The notes under the pieces were generated by a model. That model ran no database searches. It was given only the letters and a program-made list of their open reading frames with translations, and was not told the origin of the DNA. Position numbers and translations under genes: made by a program. From contig NW_027480438.1 of NCBI RefSeq assembly GCF_051401765.1, positions 7,812,001 through 7,876,000 of the forward strand: a stretch of DNA of 64,000 bases, given 5' to 3'. Below are positions 13,071 through 27,219 of the stretch, piece by piece. The stretch is from Calliopsis andreniformis (lineage: Eukaryota > Arthropoda > Insecta > Hymenoptera > Andrenidae). Each line of letters opens with the position of its first letter. Positions within the stretch are counted from its first letter, which is position 1.

Positions 13071-13790
13071 ATACTTAATCCTCAATCTTCAATCCTCAAT
13101 CCCCAGTCCTCACTATTCAATCGTCAATACCCAATCCTCAATCTTCTATCCTGAATCCTCAATCCTCAATTCTCAACCCTCAATCCTCAGTCCTCAGTCC
13201 TCAAACCTCAATCCCCAACCCTCAGCCCTCATCCTCAATCCTCAGTCCTCATTTCTCAATCCTCAGTCTTCAATCCTCAATACTCAATCTTCAATCCTCA
13301 GTCCTCAATCCTCAAACCTCAATCGTCAATCCTCAATCCTCAATCCTCAGTCCTCAGTCCTCAAACCTCAATCCTCAACGCTCTGCCCTCATCCTCAATC
13401 CTCAATCCTCAGTCTTCAATCCTCAATCCTCAATCCTCAATACTCAATCTTCAATCGTCAATCCTCAGTCCTCAATCCTCAATCCCCAACCCTCAGACCT
13501 CATCCTCAATCTTCAATCCTCAGTCCTCAAACCTCAATCCTCAATCTTCAATCCTCAATCCTCAACCCTCAATCTTCAATCCTCAAGACTCAATCTTCAA
13601 TCCTCAATGCTTAATCCTCAATCGTCAACCTTCAATCCTCAATACTCAATCTTCAATATTCAATCCTCAATGCTCAATCCTCAGTCCTCATTCGTCAATC
13701 CTCAATACTCATTTTTCAATCTTCAATACCCAATCCTCAATCTTAAAATCCTCAACCCTCAATCCTCAATTCTAAATCCTCAATCCTCAA
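13071..13790 (+). repeat. Heptamers without A or B modules
   Basis: Ordinary and variant heptamers with several 6-bp phase-shifting units after TCAGCCC or TCAGACC. No A, B1 or B2 anchor and no gene is seen. Confidence 0.8.
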
Positions 13791-14668
13791 TCCTCAGACC
13801 TCAAACATCAAAACTCAACCATCAGTCCTCGTCCTCAATCCACAACACTCAATCCTCAACCCTCAACCATCAATCCTCAATACTCAACCATCTATCCTCA
13901 ATTCTCAATACTCAATAGAATATCCTGAATTCACACGGTTCAATACTCAATCCACAATATTCAATAATCAAACCTCAATCCTCAAACATCTATTCTCAAC
14001 ACTCAATCCCCAACACTCGGTCCTCTCTCTTCAATCCTCCATCCTCAACCCTCAATCCTCAAGCGTCAATCCTCAATACTCAATCCACAACCCTCAATCC
14101 TCAGTCCTCAAACCTCAATCCCGAATCCTCATTCCTGAATCCTCAATCTTCAGCCCTCAGTCCTGAACAATCAATTGTCAATCCTCAATCCTCAATAGAA
14201 TATCCTCAACTCACAGTTTTCAATACTCAATCCCCATTCTTCAATCTTCAAACCTCAATCCACGATAATCAATTCCCATCACTCAACCCTCAACACTCAG
14301 ACCTCAATCTTCTATCCTCAATCCTCAATCCTCAATCTTCAATCCTCAATACTCAATCTTCAATCCTCAACCTTCAATTCTCAATCCACAATACTCAATC
14401 CTCAATCGTCAGTCCTCAATCCCCAATCCTCAATCTTCAATCCTCAACACCCAATCCTCAAACCTCAATCCTCAATCCTCAATCCTCAGACCTCAAACAT
14501 CAATACTCAGCCCTCAGTCCTCGTCCTCAATCCACAACACTCTATCCTCAATCCTCAATATTCAATCATCAATATTCAATCTCCTATCCTCAATCATCAA
14601 TCCTCAATCCACAATCCTCAATCCTCAATCCTCATTCCTCAAACCACAATCCCGAATCCTCAATCCTG
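13791..14668 (+). repeat. Partial copy of the 1286-bp block
   Basis: A (13917) and B1 (14197) match 462 and 742 at offset 13455. The block starts with AGACCTCAAACATC at 13796 and diverges near 14668, before a B2 would appear. Confidence 0.83.
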
Positions 14669-15091
14669 AATGCTCAATCTTCATCCCTCAGTCCGCAACC
14701 ATCAATTGTCAATCCTCAATCCTCAACAGAATATCCTCAATTCACAGTTTTCAATACTGAATCCCCAATCTTCAGTCTTCAAATCTCAATTCACAGACAT
14801 CAATTCTCATCACTCAACCCTCAACACTCAGTCCTCAATCTACAATACTCAATCCTCAATCCTCAATGTTCAATCCTCCATACTGAATCTTCAATCCTCA
14901 ATCCTCAATCATCAATCCTTAATCCTCAACCCTCAGTCATCAATCCTCATTCCTCAATCCTCAATCCTCAATCCTAATTCCGCAATCCTCAACATTCAGT
15001 CCTCAATCTTCAATACTCAATCCTCAATCCTCAATCCTCAATCCTCAATCCTCAATACTCAACCTTCAATCCTCCATACTGAATCATCAGT
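14669..15091 (+). repeat. B1 block shared with the right edge
   Basis: ATGCTCAATCTTCATCCC at 14670, followed by a B1 with CAACAGAATATCC (anchor 14728). The same string and B1 occur at 63243 and 63301, offset 48573. The rest is ordinary heptamers. Confidence 0.8.
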
Positions 15092-16438
15092 CCTCAATCT
15101 TCAGTCCTCAACCCTCAATCCTCAATTCTCAATCCTCAATCGTCAATCCTCAGACCTCAAACATCAAAACTCAACCATCAGTCCTCGTCCTCAATCCACA
15201 ACCCTCAATCCTCAACCCTCAACCATCAATCCTCAATACTCAACCATCTATCCTCAATTCTCAATACTCAAAAGAATATCCTCAATTCTCACGGTTCAAT
15301 ACTCAATCCACAATATTCAATAATCAAACCTCAATCCTCAAACATCTATTCTCAACACTCAGTCCCCAACACTCGGTCCTCTCTCTTCAATCCTCCATCC
15401 TCAACCCTCAATCCTCAAGCGTCAATCCTCAATCCTCAATCCACAACCCTCAATCCTCAGTCCTCAAACCTCAATCCCGAATCCTCATTCCTGAATCCTC
15501 AATCTTCAGCCCTCAGTCCTGAACAATCAATTGTCAATCCTCAATCCTCAATAGAATATCCTCAACTCACAGTTTTCAATACTCAATCCCCATTCTTCAA
15601 TCTTCAAACCTCAATCCACGATAATCAATTCCCATCACTCAACCCTCAACACTCAGACCTCAATCTTCTATCCTCAATCCTCAATCCTCAATCTTCAATC
15701 CTCAATACTCAATCTTCAAACCTCAATCTTCAATCCTCAATCCACAAAACACAATCCTCAATCGTCAGTCCTCAATCCCCAATCCTCAATCTTCAATCCT
15801 CAACACTCAATCCTCAATCCTCAATCCTCAATCCTCAATCCTCAGACCTCAAACATCAATACTCAGCCCTCAGTCCTCGTCCTCAATCCACAACACTCTA
15901 TCCTCAATCCTCAATATTCAATCATCAATATTCAATCTCCTATCCTCAATCATCAATCCTCAATCCACAATCCTCAATCCTCAATCCTCAGTCCTCAAAC
16001 CACAATCCCGAATCCTCAATCCTGAATCCTCAACCTTCAGCACTCAGTCCTCAACAATAAGTTGTCAATCTTCAATCCTCAATAGAATATCCTCAGTTCA
16101 GAGATTTCAATACGCAATACTCGATCTGCAATCTTCAAATCTCAGTCTACAAACATCAATTCGCATCACTCAAAACTCAACACTCAGTCCTCAATCCTCA
16201 ATCCTCAATCCTCAATCCTCAATCCTCAATCACCAATCCTCAATCTTCAATCCTCAATCCTCAAACCTCAATCCTCAATCCTCAATCCTCAATCCTCAAT
16301 CCTCAATCCTCAATCTTCAATCCTCAATACTCAATCTTCAATCCTCAATCCTCAATCTTCAATCCTCAATACTCAGTCTTCAATCCTCAATCCTCAATCC
16401 TCAATCCTCATTCTTCAATCCTCAATCCTCAATCCTCA
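15092..16438 (+). repeat. Full copy of the 0.28-1.63 kb block
   Basis: A (15273), B1 (15553) and B2 (16084) match 462, 742 and 1273 at offset 14811 with few substitutions (for example CAACCATC against CAATCATC). It lies 1356 bp after the partial copy at 13.8 kb. Confidence 0.87.
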
Positions 16439-17367
16439 ATCCTCAATCTTCAATCCTCAATACTCAATCTTCAATCCTCAATCCTCAATCTTCAATCCTC
16501 AATACTCAGTCTTCAATCCTCAATCCTCAATCCTCAATCCTCATTCTTCAATCCTCAATCCTCAATCCTCAGTCCTCAAACCTCAATCCTCAACCCTCAG
16601 CCCTCATCGTCAATCCTCAATCCTCAATCCTCAATCCTCAATCCTCAATCCTCAACCTTCAATACTCAATACTCAACCTTCAACCCTCAGCCCTCATCCT
16701 CAATCCTCAATCCTCAATCTTCAACCCTCAATCCTCAATCCTCAATACTCAATCTTCAATCGTCAATCCTCAGTCCTCAAACCTCAATTCTGAATCCTCA
16801 ATCTTCAACCCTCAATAATCAATCTCCAATCCTAGATCCTCAATCCCCAATCCTCAATCCTCAATACTCAACCATCAATCCTCAATTCTCAATACTCAAT
16901 AGAATATCCTGAATTCTCAGTATTCAATACTCAAACCTCAACGCTCAACCATCAGCCCTCATCCTCCATCCTCGATCCTCAATCCTCAAACATCAATCTT
17001 CAATCCTCAATACTCAATCTTCAATCCTCAGTCCTCAATCCTCAATCCTCAATCCTCAATCCTCAATCCTCAATCATCAATCCTCAATCTTCAATCCTCA
17101 ATCCTCAAACCTCAATCCTCAATCCTCAATCCTCAATCCTCACTCTTCAATCCTCAAGACTCAATCTTCAATCCTCAATACTCAATCTTCAATCCTCAAT
17201 ACTCAATCATCAATCCTCAACACTCAATCCTCAATAATCAATCCTCAATCCTCAATCTTCAATCCTCAATGCTCAATCCTCAATCGTCAATCTTCAATCC
17301 TCAATACTCAATCATCAATACTCAATCCTCAATGCCCAATCCTCAATCCTCATTCTTCAATCCTCAA
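16439..17367 (+). repeat. Copy of the 8.88-9.68 kb segment with A subtype
   Basis: From 16569 the sequence matches 8880-9678 at offset 7689, including the A subtype at 16901. It diverges at 17368, where CTCAGTCCTCAGACC follows instead of ACCCAATCC. The first 130 bases are ordinary heptamers. Confidence 0.85.
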
Positions 17368-17949
17368 TCCTCAGTCCTCAGACCTCAAACATCAATACTC
17401 AACCCTCAGTCCTCGTCCTCAATCCACAACCCTCAATCCTCAACCCTGAACCATCAATCCTCAATACTCAACGATCTATCCTCAATTCTCAATACTCAAT
17501 AGAATATCCTGAATTCTCACGGTTCAATACTCAATCCACAATATTCAATAATCGAACCTCAATCCTCAAACATCTATTCTCAACACTCAATCCCCAACAC
17601 TCAGTCCTCAATACTCAATCTTCAATCCTCAACACTCAATCTTCAATCTTCAATCCTCGATCCTCAATCCTCAATCCTCAACCCTCAATCCTCAATCCTC
17701 AATCTTCAATCCACAATAGTCAATCCTCAATTCTCAATCCTCAATCCTCAGTCCTCAGTCCTCGTTCTCAATCCACAACACTCAATCCTCAATCCTCAAT
17801 CTTCAATCATCAATATTCAATCTTCAATCCTCAATCCTCAATCCTCAATCCTCAATCCTCAATCCTCAATGATCAATCCTCAATACCCAATCATCAATCT
17901 TCAACCCTCAATCCTCAGTCCTCAATCCTCAATCCTCAATCCTCAATCC
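17368..17949 (+). repeat. A-bearing segment shared with 57.2-57.7 kb, with internal deletion
   Basis: This matches 57184 onward at offset 39816, with A at 17501 against 57317. Near 17608 the TCTCTCTTC tract and about 100 following bases present in the other copy are missing, and the sequence jumps to the equivalent of 57.52 kb. Confidence 0.78.
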
Positions 17950-19030
17950 TCAATCCTCAGTCCTCAAACCACAATCCTGAATCCTCAATCCTGAAGCCTC
18001 AACCTCCAGCACTCAGTGCTCAACAATTAGTTGTCGATCCTCAATCCTCGATAGAATATCCTCACTTCAGAGCTTTCAATACGCAATGCTCAATCTGCAA
18101 TCTTCAAATCTCTATCCACAAACATCAATTCTCAACACTCAACCCTCAACACTCAGTCCCCAATCCTCAATCTTCAATCCTCGATCCTCAATCCTCAATC
18201 CTCAACCCTCAATCCTCAATCCTCAATCTTCAATCCACAATAGTCAATCCTCAATTCTCAATCCTCAATCCTCAGTCCTCAGTCCTCAATCCTCAGACCT
18301 CAAACATCAATACTCAGCCCTCTGTCCTCGTTCTCAATCCACAACACTCAATCCTCAATGCTCAATCTTCAATCATCAATATTCAATCTTCAATCCTCAA
18401 TCCTCAATCCTCAATCCTCAATCCTCAATCCTCAATCCTCAATGTTCAATCCTCAATACCCAATCATCAATCTTCAATCCTCAATCCTCAATCCTCAATC
18501 CTCAATCCTCAATCCTCAATCCTCAATCCTCAGTCTTCAAACCACAATCCTGAATCCTCAATCCTGAAGCCTCAACCTCCAGCACTCAGTGCTCAACAAT
18601 AAGTTGTCGATCCTCAATCCTCAATAGAATATCCTCACTTCAGAGCTTTCAATACGCAATGCTCAACCTGCAATCTTCAAATCTCTATCCACAAACATCA
18701 ATTCTCATCACTCAACCCTCAACACTCAGTCCCCAATCCTCAGTCTTCAATCCTCAATCCTCAATCCTCAATCCTCAATCCTCAATCTTCAATCCTCAAT
18801 ACTCAATCTTCAATCCTCAATCCTGGATCCTCAATCCTCAATCTTCATACCTCAATCCTCAATACTCAATCCTCAATCCTCATTCTTCAATCCTCAATAC
18901 CCAATCCTCAATCTTCAATCCTCAATCCTCAATCCTCAATTCTCAGCCCTCAATCCTAAGTCCTCAGACCTCAAACCTCAATCCTCAACCCTCAGCCCTC
19001 ATCGTCAATCCTCAATCCTCAATCCTCAAT
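17950..19030 (+). repeat. Twin-B2 segment, copy 1
   Basis: B2 modules at 18053 and 18626. The block recurs at about 38202-39282 (offset 20252) and again at about 51756-52836. From here to about 62 kb B2 dominates the array. A BamHI-type GGATCC is present at 18825. Confidence 0.85.
18571..18732 (+). repeat. Module B2, representative copy
   Basis: This is the most abundant diverged module (38 copies). It reads CTCCAGCACTCAGTGCTC, AACAATAAGTTGTCGATCC, AGAATATCCTCACTTC, AGAGCTTTC, TACGCAATGCTC, then CTATCCACAAACATC. It is a derivative of B1. Anchors: 1273, 2559, 16084, 18053, 18626, 19562, 20359, 20863, 22737, 23534, 25617, 28469, 28826, 30600, 30957, 32444, 32857, 35461, 37152, 38305, 38878, 39675, 40032, 42226, 42583, 44070, 44483, 45998, 46411, 49015, 50706, 51859, 52432, 54306, 55103, 57981, 59401 and 61105. 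Only three lie left of 17 kb; those three have TCAGTTCAGAGATTTC in place of the CACTTC form. The ATG in GCAATGCTC accounts for many apparent start codons in the window. Confidence 0.9.
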
Positions 19031-19320
19031 CCTCAATCCTCAATCCTCAATCCTCAATCCTCAATCCTCAATCTTCAATCCTCAATACTCAATCTTCAAT
19101 CCTCAATCCTGGATCCTCAATCCTCAATCTTCATACCTCAATCCTCAATACTCAATCCTCAATCCTCATTCTTCAATCCTCAATACCCAATCCTCAATCT
19201 TCAATCCTCAATCCTCAATCCTCAATTCTCAGCCCTCAATCCTAAGTCCTCAGACCTCAAACCTCAATCCTCAACCCTCAGCCCTCATCGTCAATCCTCA
19301 ATCCTCAATCCTCGATCCTC
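18780..19320 (+). repeat. 286-bp local tandem duplication
   Basis: The tract with CCTGGATCC and TTCATACC occurs twice 286 bp apart (GGATCC at 18825 and 19111). 286 is 41 x 7 minus 1, and the unit contains one 6-bp TCATCG. The second copy runs into CCTCGATCC near 19315. Confidence 0.82.
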
Positions 19321-20659
19321 AATCTTCAATCCTTAGTCCCAAATCCTCAGTCTTCAATCCTCAATCCTCAACCATCAATCTTCAATCCTCAATACTCAAT
19401 CTTCAATCCTTAATCCTCAATCCTCAATCCTCAATCCTCAATCCTCAATCCTCAATCCTCAATCCTCAGTCCTCAAACCACAATCCTGAATCCTCAATCC
19501 TGAAGCCTCAACCTCCAGCACTCAGTGCTCAACAATTAGTTGTCGATCCTCAATCCTCGATAGAATATCCTCACTTCAGAGCTTTCAATACGCAATGCTC
19601 AATCTGCAATCTTCAAATCTCTATCCACAAACATCAATTCTCATCACTCAACCCTCAACACTCAGTCCCCAATCCTCAATCTTCAATCCTCAATTCTCAA
19701 TCCTCAATCCTCAATCCTCAATCTTCAATCCTCAATACACAATCTTCAATCCTCAATCCTGGATCCTCAATCCTCAATCTTCATACCTCAATCCTCAATA
19801 CTCAATCCTCAATCCTCAATCCTCAATCCTCAACCTTCAATCCTCAATACTCAATCTTCAATCCTCAATCCTCAATCCGCAATCCTCAATCCTCATTCTT
19901 CAATCCTCAATACCCAATCCTCAATCTTCAATCCTCAATCCTCAATCCTCAGTTCTCAAACCTCAATACCCAATCATCAATCTTCAATCCTCAATCCTCA
20001 ATCCTCAATCCTCAATCCTCAGACCTCAAACATCAATACTCAGCCCTCTGTCCACGTCCTCAATCCACAACACTCAATCCTCAATCCTCAATCTTCAATC
20101 ATCAATATTCAATCTTCAATCCTCAATCCTCAATCCTCAATCCTCAATCCTTAATCCTCAATCCTCAATGTTCAATCCTCATTACCCAATCATCAATCTT
20201 CAATCCTCAATCCTCAATCCTCAATCCTCAATCCTCAATCCTCAAGCCTCAATCCTCAATCCTCAGTCCTCAAACCACAATCCTGAATCCTCAATGCTGA
20301 ATCCTCAACCTCCAGCACTCAGTGCTCAACAATAAGTTGTCGATCCTCAATCCTCAATAGAATATCCTCACTTCAGAGCTTTCAATACGAAATGCTCAAT
20401 CTGCAATCTTCAAATCTCTATCCACAAACATCAATTCTCATCACTCAACCCTCAACACTCAGTCCCCAATCCTCAATCTTCAATCGTCAATCCTCAATAC
20501 TCAATCTTCTATCGTCAGTCCTCAGTCCTCAAACCTCAATTCCGAATCCTCAATCCTCAATCCTCAATAATCAATCTCCAATCCTAGATCCTCAATCCCC
20601 AAACCTTAATCCTTAATCCTCAATCTTCAATCCGCAATACCCAGTCCTCAATCTTCAAT
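19295..20659 (+). repeat. 3175-bp offset block, copy 1
   Basis: B2 at 19562 and 20359. The block recurs at 22470-23853 with B2 at 22737 and 23534, and at 54306 and 55103. CCTTAGTCCC at 19331 matches 22506. GGATCC at 19761 matches 22936. Confidence 0.87.
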
Positions 20660-23600
20660 CCTCAATCCTCAATCCTCAATGTTCAATCCTCAATACCCAA
20701 TCATCAATCTTCAATCCTCAATCCTCAATCCTCAATCCTCAATCCTCAATCCTCAATCCTCAATCCTCAGTCCTCAAACCACAATCCTGAATCCTCAATC
20801 CTGAAGCCTCAACCTCCAGCACTCAGTGCTCAACAATAAGTTGTCGATCCTCAATCCTCAATAGAATATCCTCACTTCAGAGCTTTCAATACGCAATGCT
20901 CAACCTGCAATCTTCAAATCTCTATCCACAAACATCAATTCTCATCACTCAACCCTCAACACTCAGTCCCCAATCCTCAATCTTCAATCCTCAATCCTCA
21001 ATCCTCAATCCTCAATCCTCAATCTTCAATCCTCAATACTCAATCTTCAATCCTCAATCCTGGATCCTCAATCCTCAATCTTCATACCTCAATCCTCAAT
21101 ACTCAATCCTCAATCCTCATTCTTCAATCCTCAATACCCAATCCTCAATCTTCAATCCTCAATCCTCAATCCTCAATTCTCAGCCCTCAATCCTAAGTCC
21201 TCAGACCTCAAACCTCAATCCTCAACCCTCAGCCCTCATCGTCAATCCTCAATCCTCAATCCTCAATCCTCAGTCCTCAATCTTCAATCCTCAATACTCA
21301 ATCTTCAATCCTCAATCCTCAATCTTCAATCCTCAATACTCAGTCATCAATCCTCAATCCTCAATCCTCAATCCTCATTCTTCAATCCTCAATCCTCAAT
21401 CCTCAGACCTCAAACCTCAATCCCGAATCCTCAATCCTGTACTCTCAATCTTCAGCCCAGAGTCCTCAACAATCAATTGTCAATCCCCAATCCTCAATAG
21501 AATATCCTCAATTCACAGTTTTCAATACTCAATCCCCATTCTTCAATCTACAAATCTCAATCCACGATAATCAATCCCCATCACTCAACCCTCAATACTC
21601 AGACCTCAATCTTCAATCCTCAATCCTCAATCCTCAATCTTCAATCCTCAATACCCAATCTTCAATCCTCAATCCTCAATTCTCAATCCTCAATACTCAA
21701 ACCTCAATCGTCAATCCTCAATCCCCAATCCTCAATCTTCAATCCTCAACCCTCAATTCTCAATCCTCAATCCTCAACTTTCAATCCTCAATACTCAATC
21801 TTCAATCCTCAATCCTCAATCTTCAATCCTCAATCCTCAATCCTCAATACTCAATCTTCAATCGCCAATCCTCAGTCCTCAAGCCTCAATTCTGTATCGT
21901 CAATTTTCAATCCTCAATAATCAATCTACAATCCTAGATCCTCAATCCCCAATCCTCAATCCTTAATCCTCAATCTTCAATCCTCAATGCTCAATCCTCA
22001 ATCGTCAATCTTCAATCCTCAATACTCAATCTTCAATACTCAATCCTCAATGCTCAATCCTCAATCCTCATTCTTCAATCCTCAATAGCCAATCCTCAAT
22101 CTTCTATCCTCAATCCTCAATCCTCAATTCTCAATCCCCAATCCTCAGTCCTCAGTCCTCAAACCACAATCCTCAACCCTCAGCCCTCATCGACAATCCT
22201 CAATCCTCAATCCTCAATCCTCAATGTTCAATCCTCAATACTCAGTCTTCCACCCTCAATACTCAATCATCAATCCTCAATCCTCAATCCTCAATCGTCG
22301 ATCCTCAATCCTCAATCTTCAAACCTCAATGCTCAATCCTCAATCGTCAATCTTCAATCCTCAATACTCAATCTTAAGTATTCAATCCTCCATGCTCAAT
22401 CCTCAATCCTCATTCTTCGATCCTCAATACCCAATCCTCAATCTTCAATCCTCAATCCTCAATCCTCAATCCTCAATCCTCAATCCTCGATCCTCAATCT
22501 TCAATCCTTAGTCCCAAATCCTCAGTCTTCAATCCTCAATCCTCAACCATCAATCTTCAATCCTCAATACTCAATCTTCAATCCTTAATCCTCAATCCTC
22601 AATCCTCAATCCTCAATCCTCAATCCTCAATCCTCAATCCTCAGTCCTCAAACCACAATCCTGAATCCTCAATCCTGAAGCCTCAACCTCCAGCACTCAG
22701 TGCTCAACAATTAGTTGTCGATCCTCAATCCTCGATAGAATATCCTCACTTCAGAGCTTTCAATACGCAATGCTCAATCTGCAATCTTCAAATCTCTATC
22801 CACAAACATCAATTCTCATCACTCAACCCTCAACACTCAGTCCCCAATCCTCAATCTTCAATCCTCAATTCTCAATCCTCAATCCTCAATCCTCAATCTT
22901 CAATCCTCAATACACAATCTTCAATCCTCAATCCTGGATCCTCAATCCTCAATCTTCATACCTCAATCCTCAATACTCAATCCTCAATCCTCAATCCTCA
23001 ATCCTCAACCTTCAATCCTCAATACTCAATCTTCAATCCTCAATCCTCAATCCGCAATCCTCAATCCTCATTCTTCAATCCTCAATACCCAATCCTCAAT
23101 CTTCAATCCTCAATCCTCAATCCTCAGTTCTCAATCCTCAATACCCAATCATCAATCTTCAATCCTCAATCCTCAATCCTCAATCCTCAATCCTCAGACC
23201 TCAAACATCAATACTCAGCCCTCTGTCCACGTCCTCAATCCACAACACTCAATCCTCAATCCTCAATCTTCAATCATCAATATTCAATCTTCAATCCTCA
23301 ATCCTCAATCCTCAATCCTCAATCCTTAATCCTCAATCCTCAATGTTCAATCCTCATTACCCAATCATCAATCTTCAATCCTCAATCCTCAATCCTCAAT
23401 CCTCAATCCTCAATCCTCAAGCCTCAATCCTCAATCCTCAGTCCTCAAACCACAATCCTGAATCCTCAATGCTGAATCCTCAACCTCCAGCACTCAGTGC
23501 TCAACAATAAGTTGTCGATCCTCAATCCTCAATAGAATATCCTCACTTCAGAGCTTTCAATACGAAATGCTCAATCTGCAATCTTCAAATCTCTATCCAC

Positions 23601-25421
23601 AAACATCAATTCTCATCACTCAACCCTCAACACTCAGTCCCCAATCCTCAATCTTCAATCCTCAATCCTCAATACTCAATCTTCTATCGTCAGTCCTCAG
23701 TCCTCAAACCTCAATTCCGAATCCTCAATCCTCAATCCTCAATAATCAATCTCCAATCCTAGATCCTCAATCCCCAAACCTTAATCCTTAATCCTCAATC
23801 TTCAATCCTCAATACCCAGTCCTCAATCTTCAATCCTCAATCCTCAATCCTCAATCCTAGATCCTCAATCCTCAATCTTCAATCCTCAATACTCAATCTT
23901 CAATCCTCAATCCTCAATCTTCAATCCTCAATGCTCACTCTTCAATCCTCAATACCCAATCCTCAATCTTCTATCCTGAATCCTCAATCCTCAACTCTCA
24001 ACCCTCAATCCTCAGACCTCAGTCCTGAAACCTCAATCCCCAACCCTCAGCCCTCATCCTCAATCCTCAGTCCTCATTCCTCAATCCTCAGTCTTCAATC
24101 CTCAATACTCAATCTTCAATCCTCAGTCCTCAATCCTCAATCCTCAATCCTCAATCCTCAATCCTCAATCATCAATCCTCAATCTTCAATCCTCAATCCT
24201 CAAACCTCAATCCTCAATCCTCAATCCTCAATCCTCACTCTTCAATCCTCAAGACTCAATCTTCAATCCTCAATACTCAATCTTCAATCCTCAATACTCA
24301 ATCATCAATCCTCAACACTCAATCCTCAATAATCAATCCTCAATCCTCAATCTTCAATCCTCAATGCTCAATCCTCAATCGTCAATCTTCAATCCTCAAT
24401 ACTCAATCTTCAATACTCAATCCTCAATGCTCAATCCTCAATCCTCATTCTTCAATCCTCAATACCCAATCCTCAATCTTCTATCCTCAATCCTCAATCC
24501 TCAATTCTCAATCACCAATCCTCAGTCCTCAGTCCTCAAACCACATTCCTCAACCCTCAGCTCTCATCGACAATCCTCAATCCTCAATCCTCAATCCTCA
24601 ATGTTCAATCCTCAATACTCAGTCTTCAACCCTCAATACTCAATCATCAATCCTCAATCCTCAATCCTCAATCGTCGATCCTCAATCCTCAATCTTCAAA
24701 CCTCAATGCTCAATCCTCAATCGTCAATCTTCAATCCTCAATACTCAATCTTAAATATTCAATCCTCCATGCTCAATCCTCAATCCTCATTCTTCGATCC
24801 TCAATACCCAATCCTCAATCTTCAATCCTCAATCCTCAATCCTCAATCCTCAATCCTCAATCCTCGATCCTCAATCTTCAATCCTTAGTCCCAAATCCTC
24901 AGTCTTCAATCCTCAATCCTCAACCATCAATCTTCAATCCTCAATACTCAATCTTCAATCCTCAATCCTCAATCCTCAATCCTCAATCCTCAATACTTAT
25001 TTTTCAATCCTCAATACCCAATCATCAATCTTCAATCCTCAATCCTCAATCCTTAATCCTCAATTCTCAATCCTCAATCCTCAGACCTCAAACATCAATA
25101 CTCAATCCTCAGTTCTCGTCCTCAATCCACAACCCTCAATCCTCAACCCTCAACCATCAATTCTCAATACTCAACCATCTATCCTCAATTCTCAATACTG
25201 AATAGAATATCCTGAGTTCTCACGGTACAATACTCAATCCACAATATTCAATAATCAAGCCTCAATCCTCAAACATCTATTCTCAACACTCAGTCCCCAA
25301 CACTCAGTCCTCTCTCTTCAATCCTCCATCCTCAACCCTCAATCCTCAAGCGTCAATCCTCAATCCTCAATTCTCAATCCTCAATCCTCAGTCCTCAGTC
25401 CTCAAACCTCAATCCTCAACC
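20660..25421 (+). repeat. 4.8-kb block, copy 1
   Basis: This contains B2 (20863), B1 (21499), B2 (22737), B2 (23534) and A (25204, CTGAGTTC form). Its left 1.8 kb is repeated in tandem at 25427-27219 (offset 4754). The whole block recurs at 52230-57021, with offset 31569 up to about 23840 and 31597 beyond that, because four extra heptamers lie near 55411 in the other copy. A T-rich marker ACTTATTTTTC is at 24995. Confidence 0.88.
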
Positions 25422-25426
25422 CTCAA

Positions 25427-27219
25427 TGTTCAATCCTCAATACCCAATCATCAATCTTCAATCCTCAATCCTCAATCCTCAATCCTCAATCCTCAATCCT
25501 CAATCCTCAATCCTCAATCCTCAGTCCTCAAACCACAATCCTGAATCCTCAATCCTGAAGCCTCAACCTCCAGCACTCAGTGCTCAACAATAAGTTGTCG
25601 ATCCTCAATCCTCAATAGAATATCCTCACTTCAGAGCTTTCAATACGCAATGCTCAACCTGCAATCTTCAAATCTCTATCCACAAACATCAATTCTCATC
25701 ACTCAACCCTCAACACTCAGTCCCCAATCCTCAATCTTCAATCCTCAATCCTCAATCCTCAATCCTCAATCCTCAATCTTCAATCCTCAATACTCAATCT
25801 TCAATCCTCAATCCTGGATCCTCAATCCTCAATCTTCATACCTCAATCCTCAATACTCAATCCTCAATCCTCATTCTTCAATCCTCAATACCCAATCCTC
25901 AATCTTCAATCCTCAATCCTCAATCCTCAATTCTCAGCCCTCAATCCTAAGTCCTCAGACCTCAAACCTCAATCCTCAACCCTCAGCCCTCATCGTCAAT
26001 CCTCAATCCTCAATCCTCAATCCTCAGTCCTCAATCTTCAATCCTCAATACTCAATCTTCAATCCTCAATCCTCAATCTTCAATCCTCAATACTCAGTCA
26101 TCAATCCTCAATCCTCAATCCTCAATCCTCATTCTTCAATCCTCAATCCTCAATCCTCAGACCTCAAACCTCAATCCCGAATCCTCAATCCTGAACTCTC
26201 AATCTTCAGCCCGCAGTCCTCAACAATCAATTGTCAATCCCCAATACTCAATAGAATATCCTCAATTCACAGTTTTCAATACTCAATCCCCATTCTTCAA
26301 TCTTCAAATCTCAATCCACGATAATCAATCCCCATCACTCAACCCTCAATACTCAGACCTCAATCTTCAATCCTCAATCCTCAATCCTCAATCTTCAATC
26401 CTCAATACCCAATCTTCAATCCTCAATCCTCAATTCTCAATCCTCAATACTCAAACCTCAATCGTCAATCCTCAATCCCCAATCCTCAATCTTCAATCCT
26501 CAACCCTCAATTCTCAATCCTCAATCCTCAACTTTCAATCCTCAATACTCAATCTTCAATCCTCAATCCTCAATCTTCAATCCTCAATCCTCAATCCTCA
26601 ATACTCAATCTTCAATCGCCAATCCTCAGTCCTCAAGCCTCAATTCTGTATCCTCAATCGTCAATCCTCAATAATCAATCTACAATCCTAGATCCTCAAT
26701 CCCCAATCCTCAAACCTTAATCCTCAATCTTCAATCCTCAATGCTCAATCCTCAATCGTCAATCTTCAATCCTCAATACTCAATCTTCAATACTCAATCC
26801 TCAATGCTCAATCCTCAATCCTCATTCTTCAATCCTCAATACCCAATCCTCAATCTTCTATCCTCAATCCTCAATCCTCAATTCTCAATCCCCAATCCTC
26901 AGTCCTCAGTCCTCAAACCACAATCCTCAACCCTCAGCCCTCATCGACAATCCTCAATCCTCAATCCTCAATCCTCAATGTTCAATCCTCAATACTCAGT
27001 CTTCAACCCTCAATACTCAATCATCAATCCTCAATCCTCAATCCTCAATCGTCGATCCTCAATCCTCAATCTTCAAACCTCAATGCTCAATCCTCAATCG
27101 TCAATCTTCAATCCTCAATACTCAATCTTAAGTATTCAATCCTCCATGCTCAATCCTCAATCCTCATTCTTCGATCCTCAATACCCAATCCTCAATCTTC
27201 AATCCTCAATCCTCAATCC
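25427..27219 (+). repeat. 4.8-kb block, partial tandem copy
   Basis: B2 (25617), B1 (26253) and GGATCC (25816) each lie 4754 bp after their partners. It starts with CAATGTTCAATCC, like copy 1, but gains one heptamer before the B2. It diverges near 27219. The segment 25.55-26.70 kb also matches 61.0-62.2 kb at offset 35488. Confidence 0.86.
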
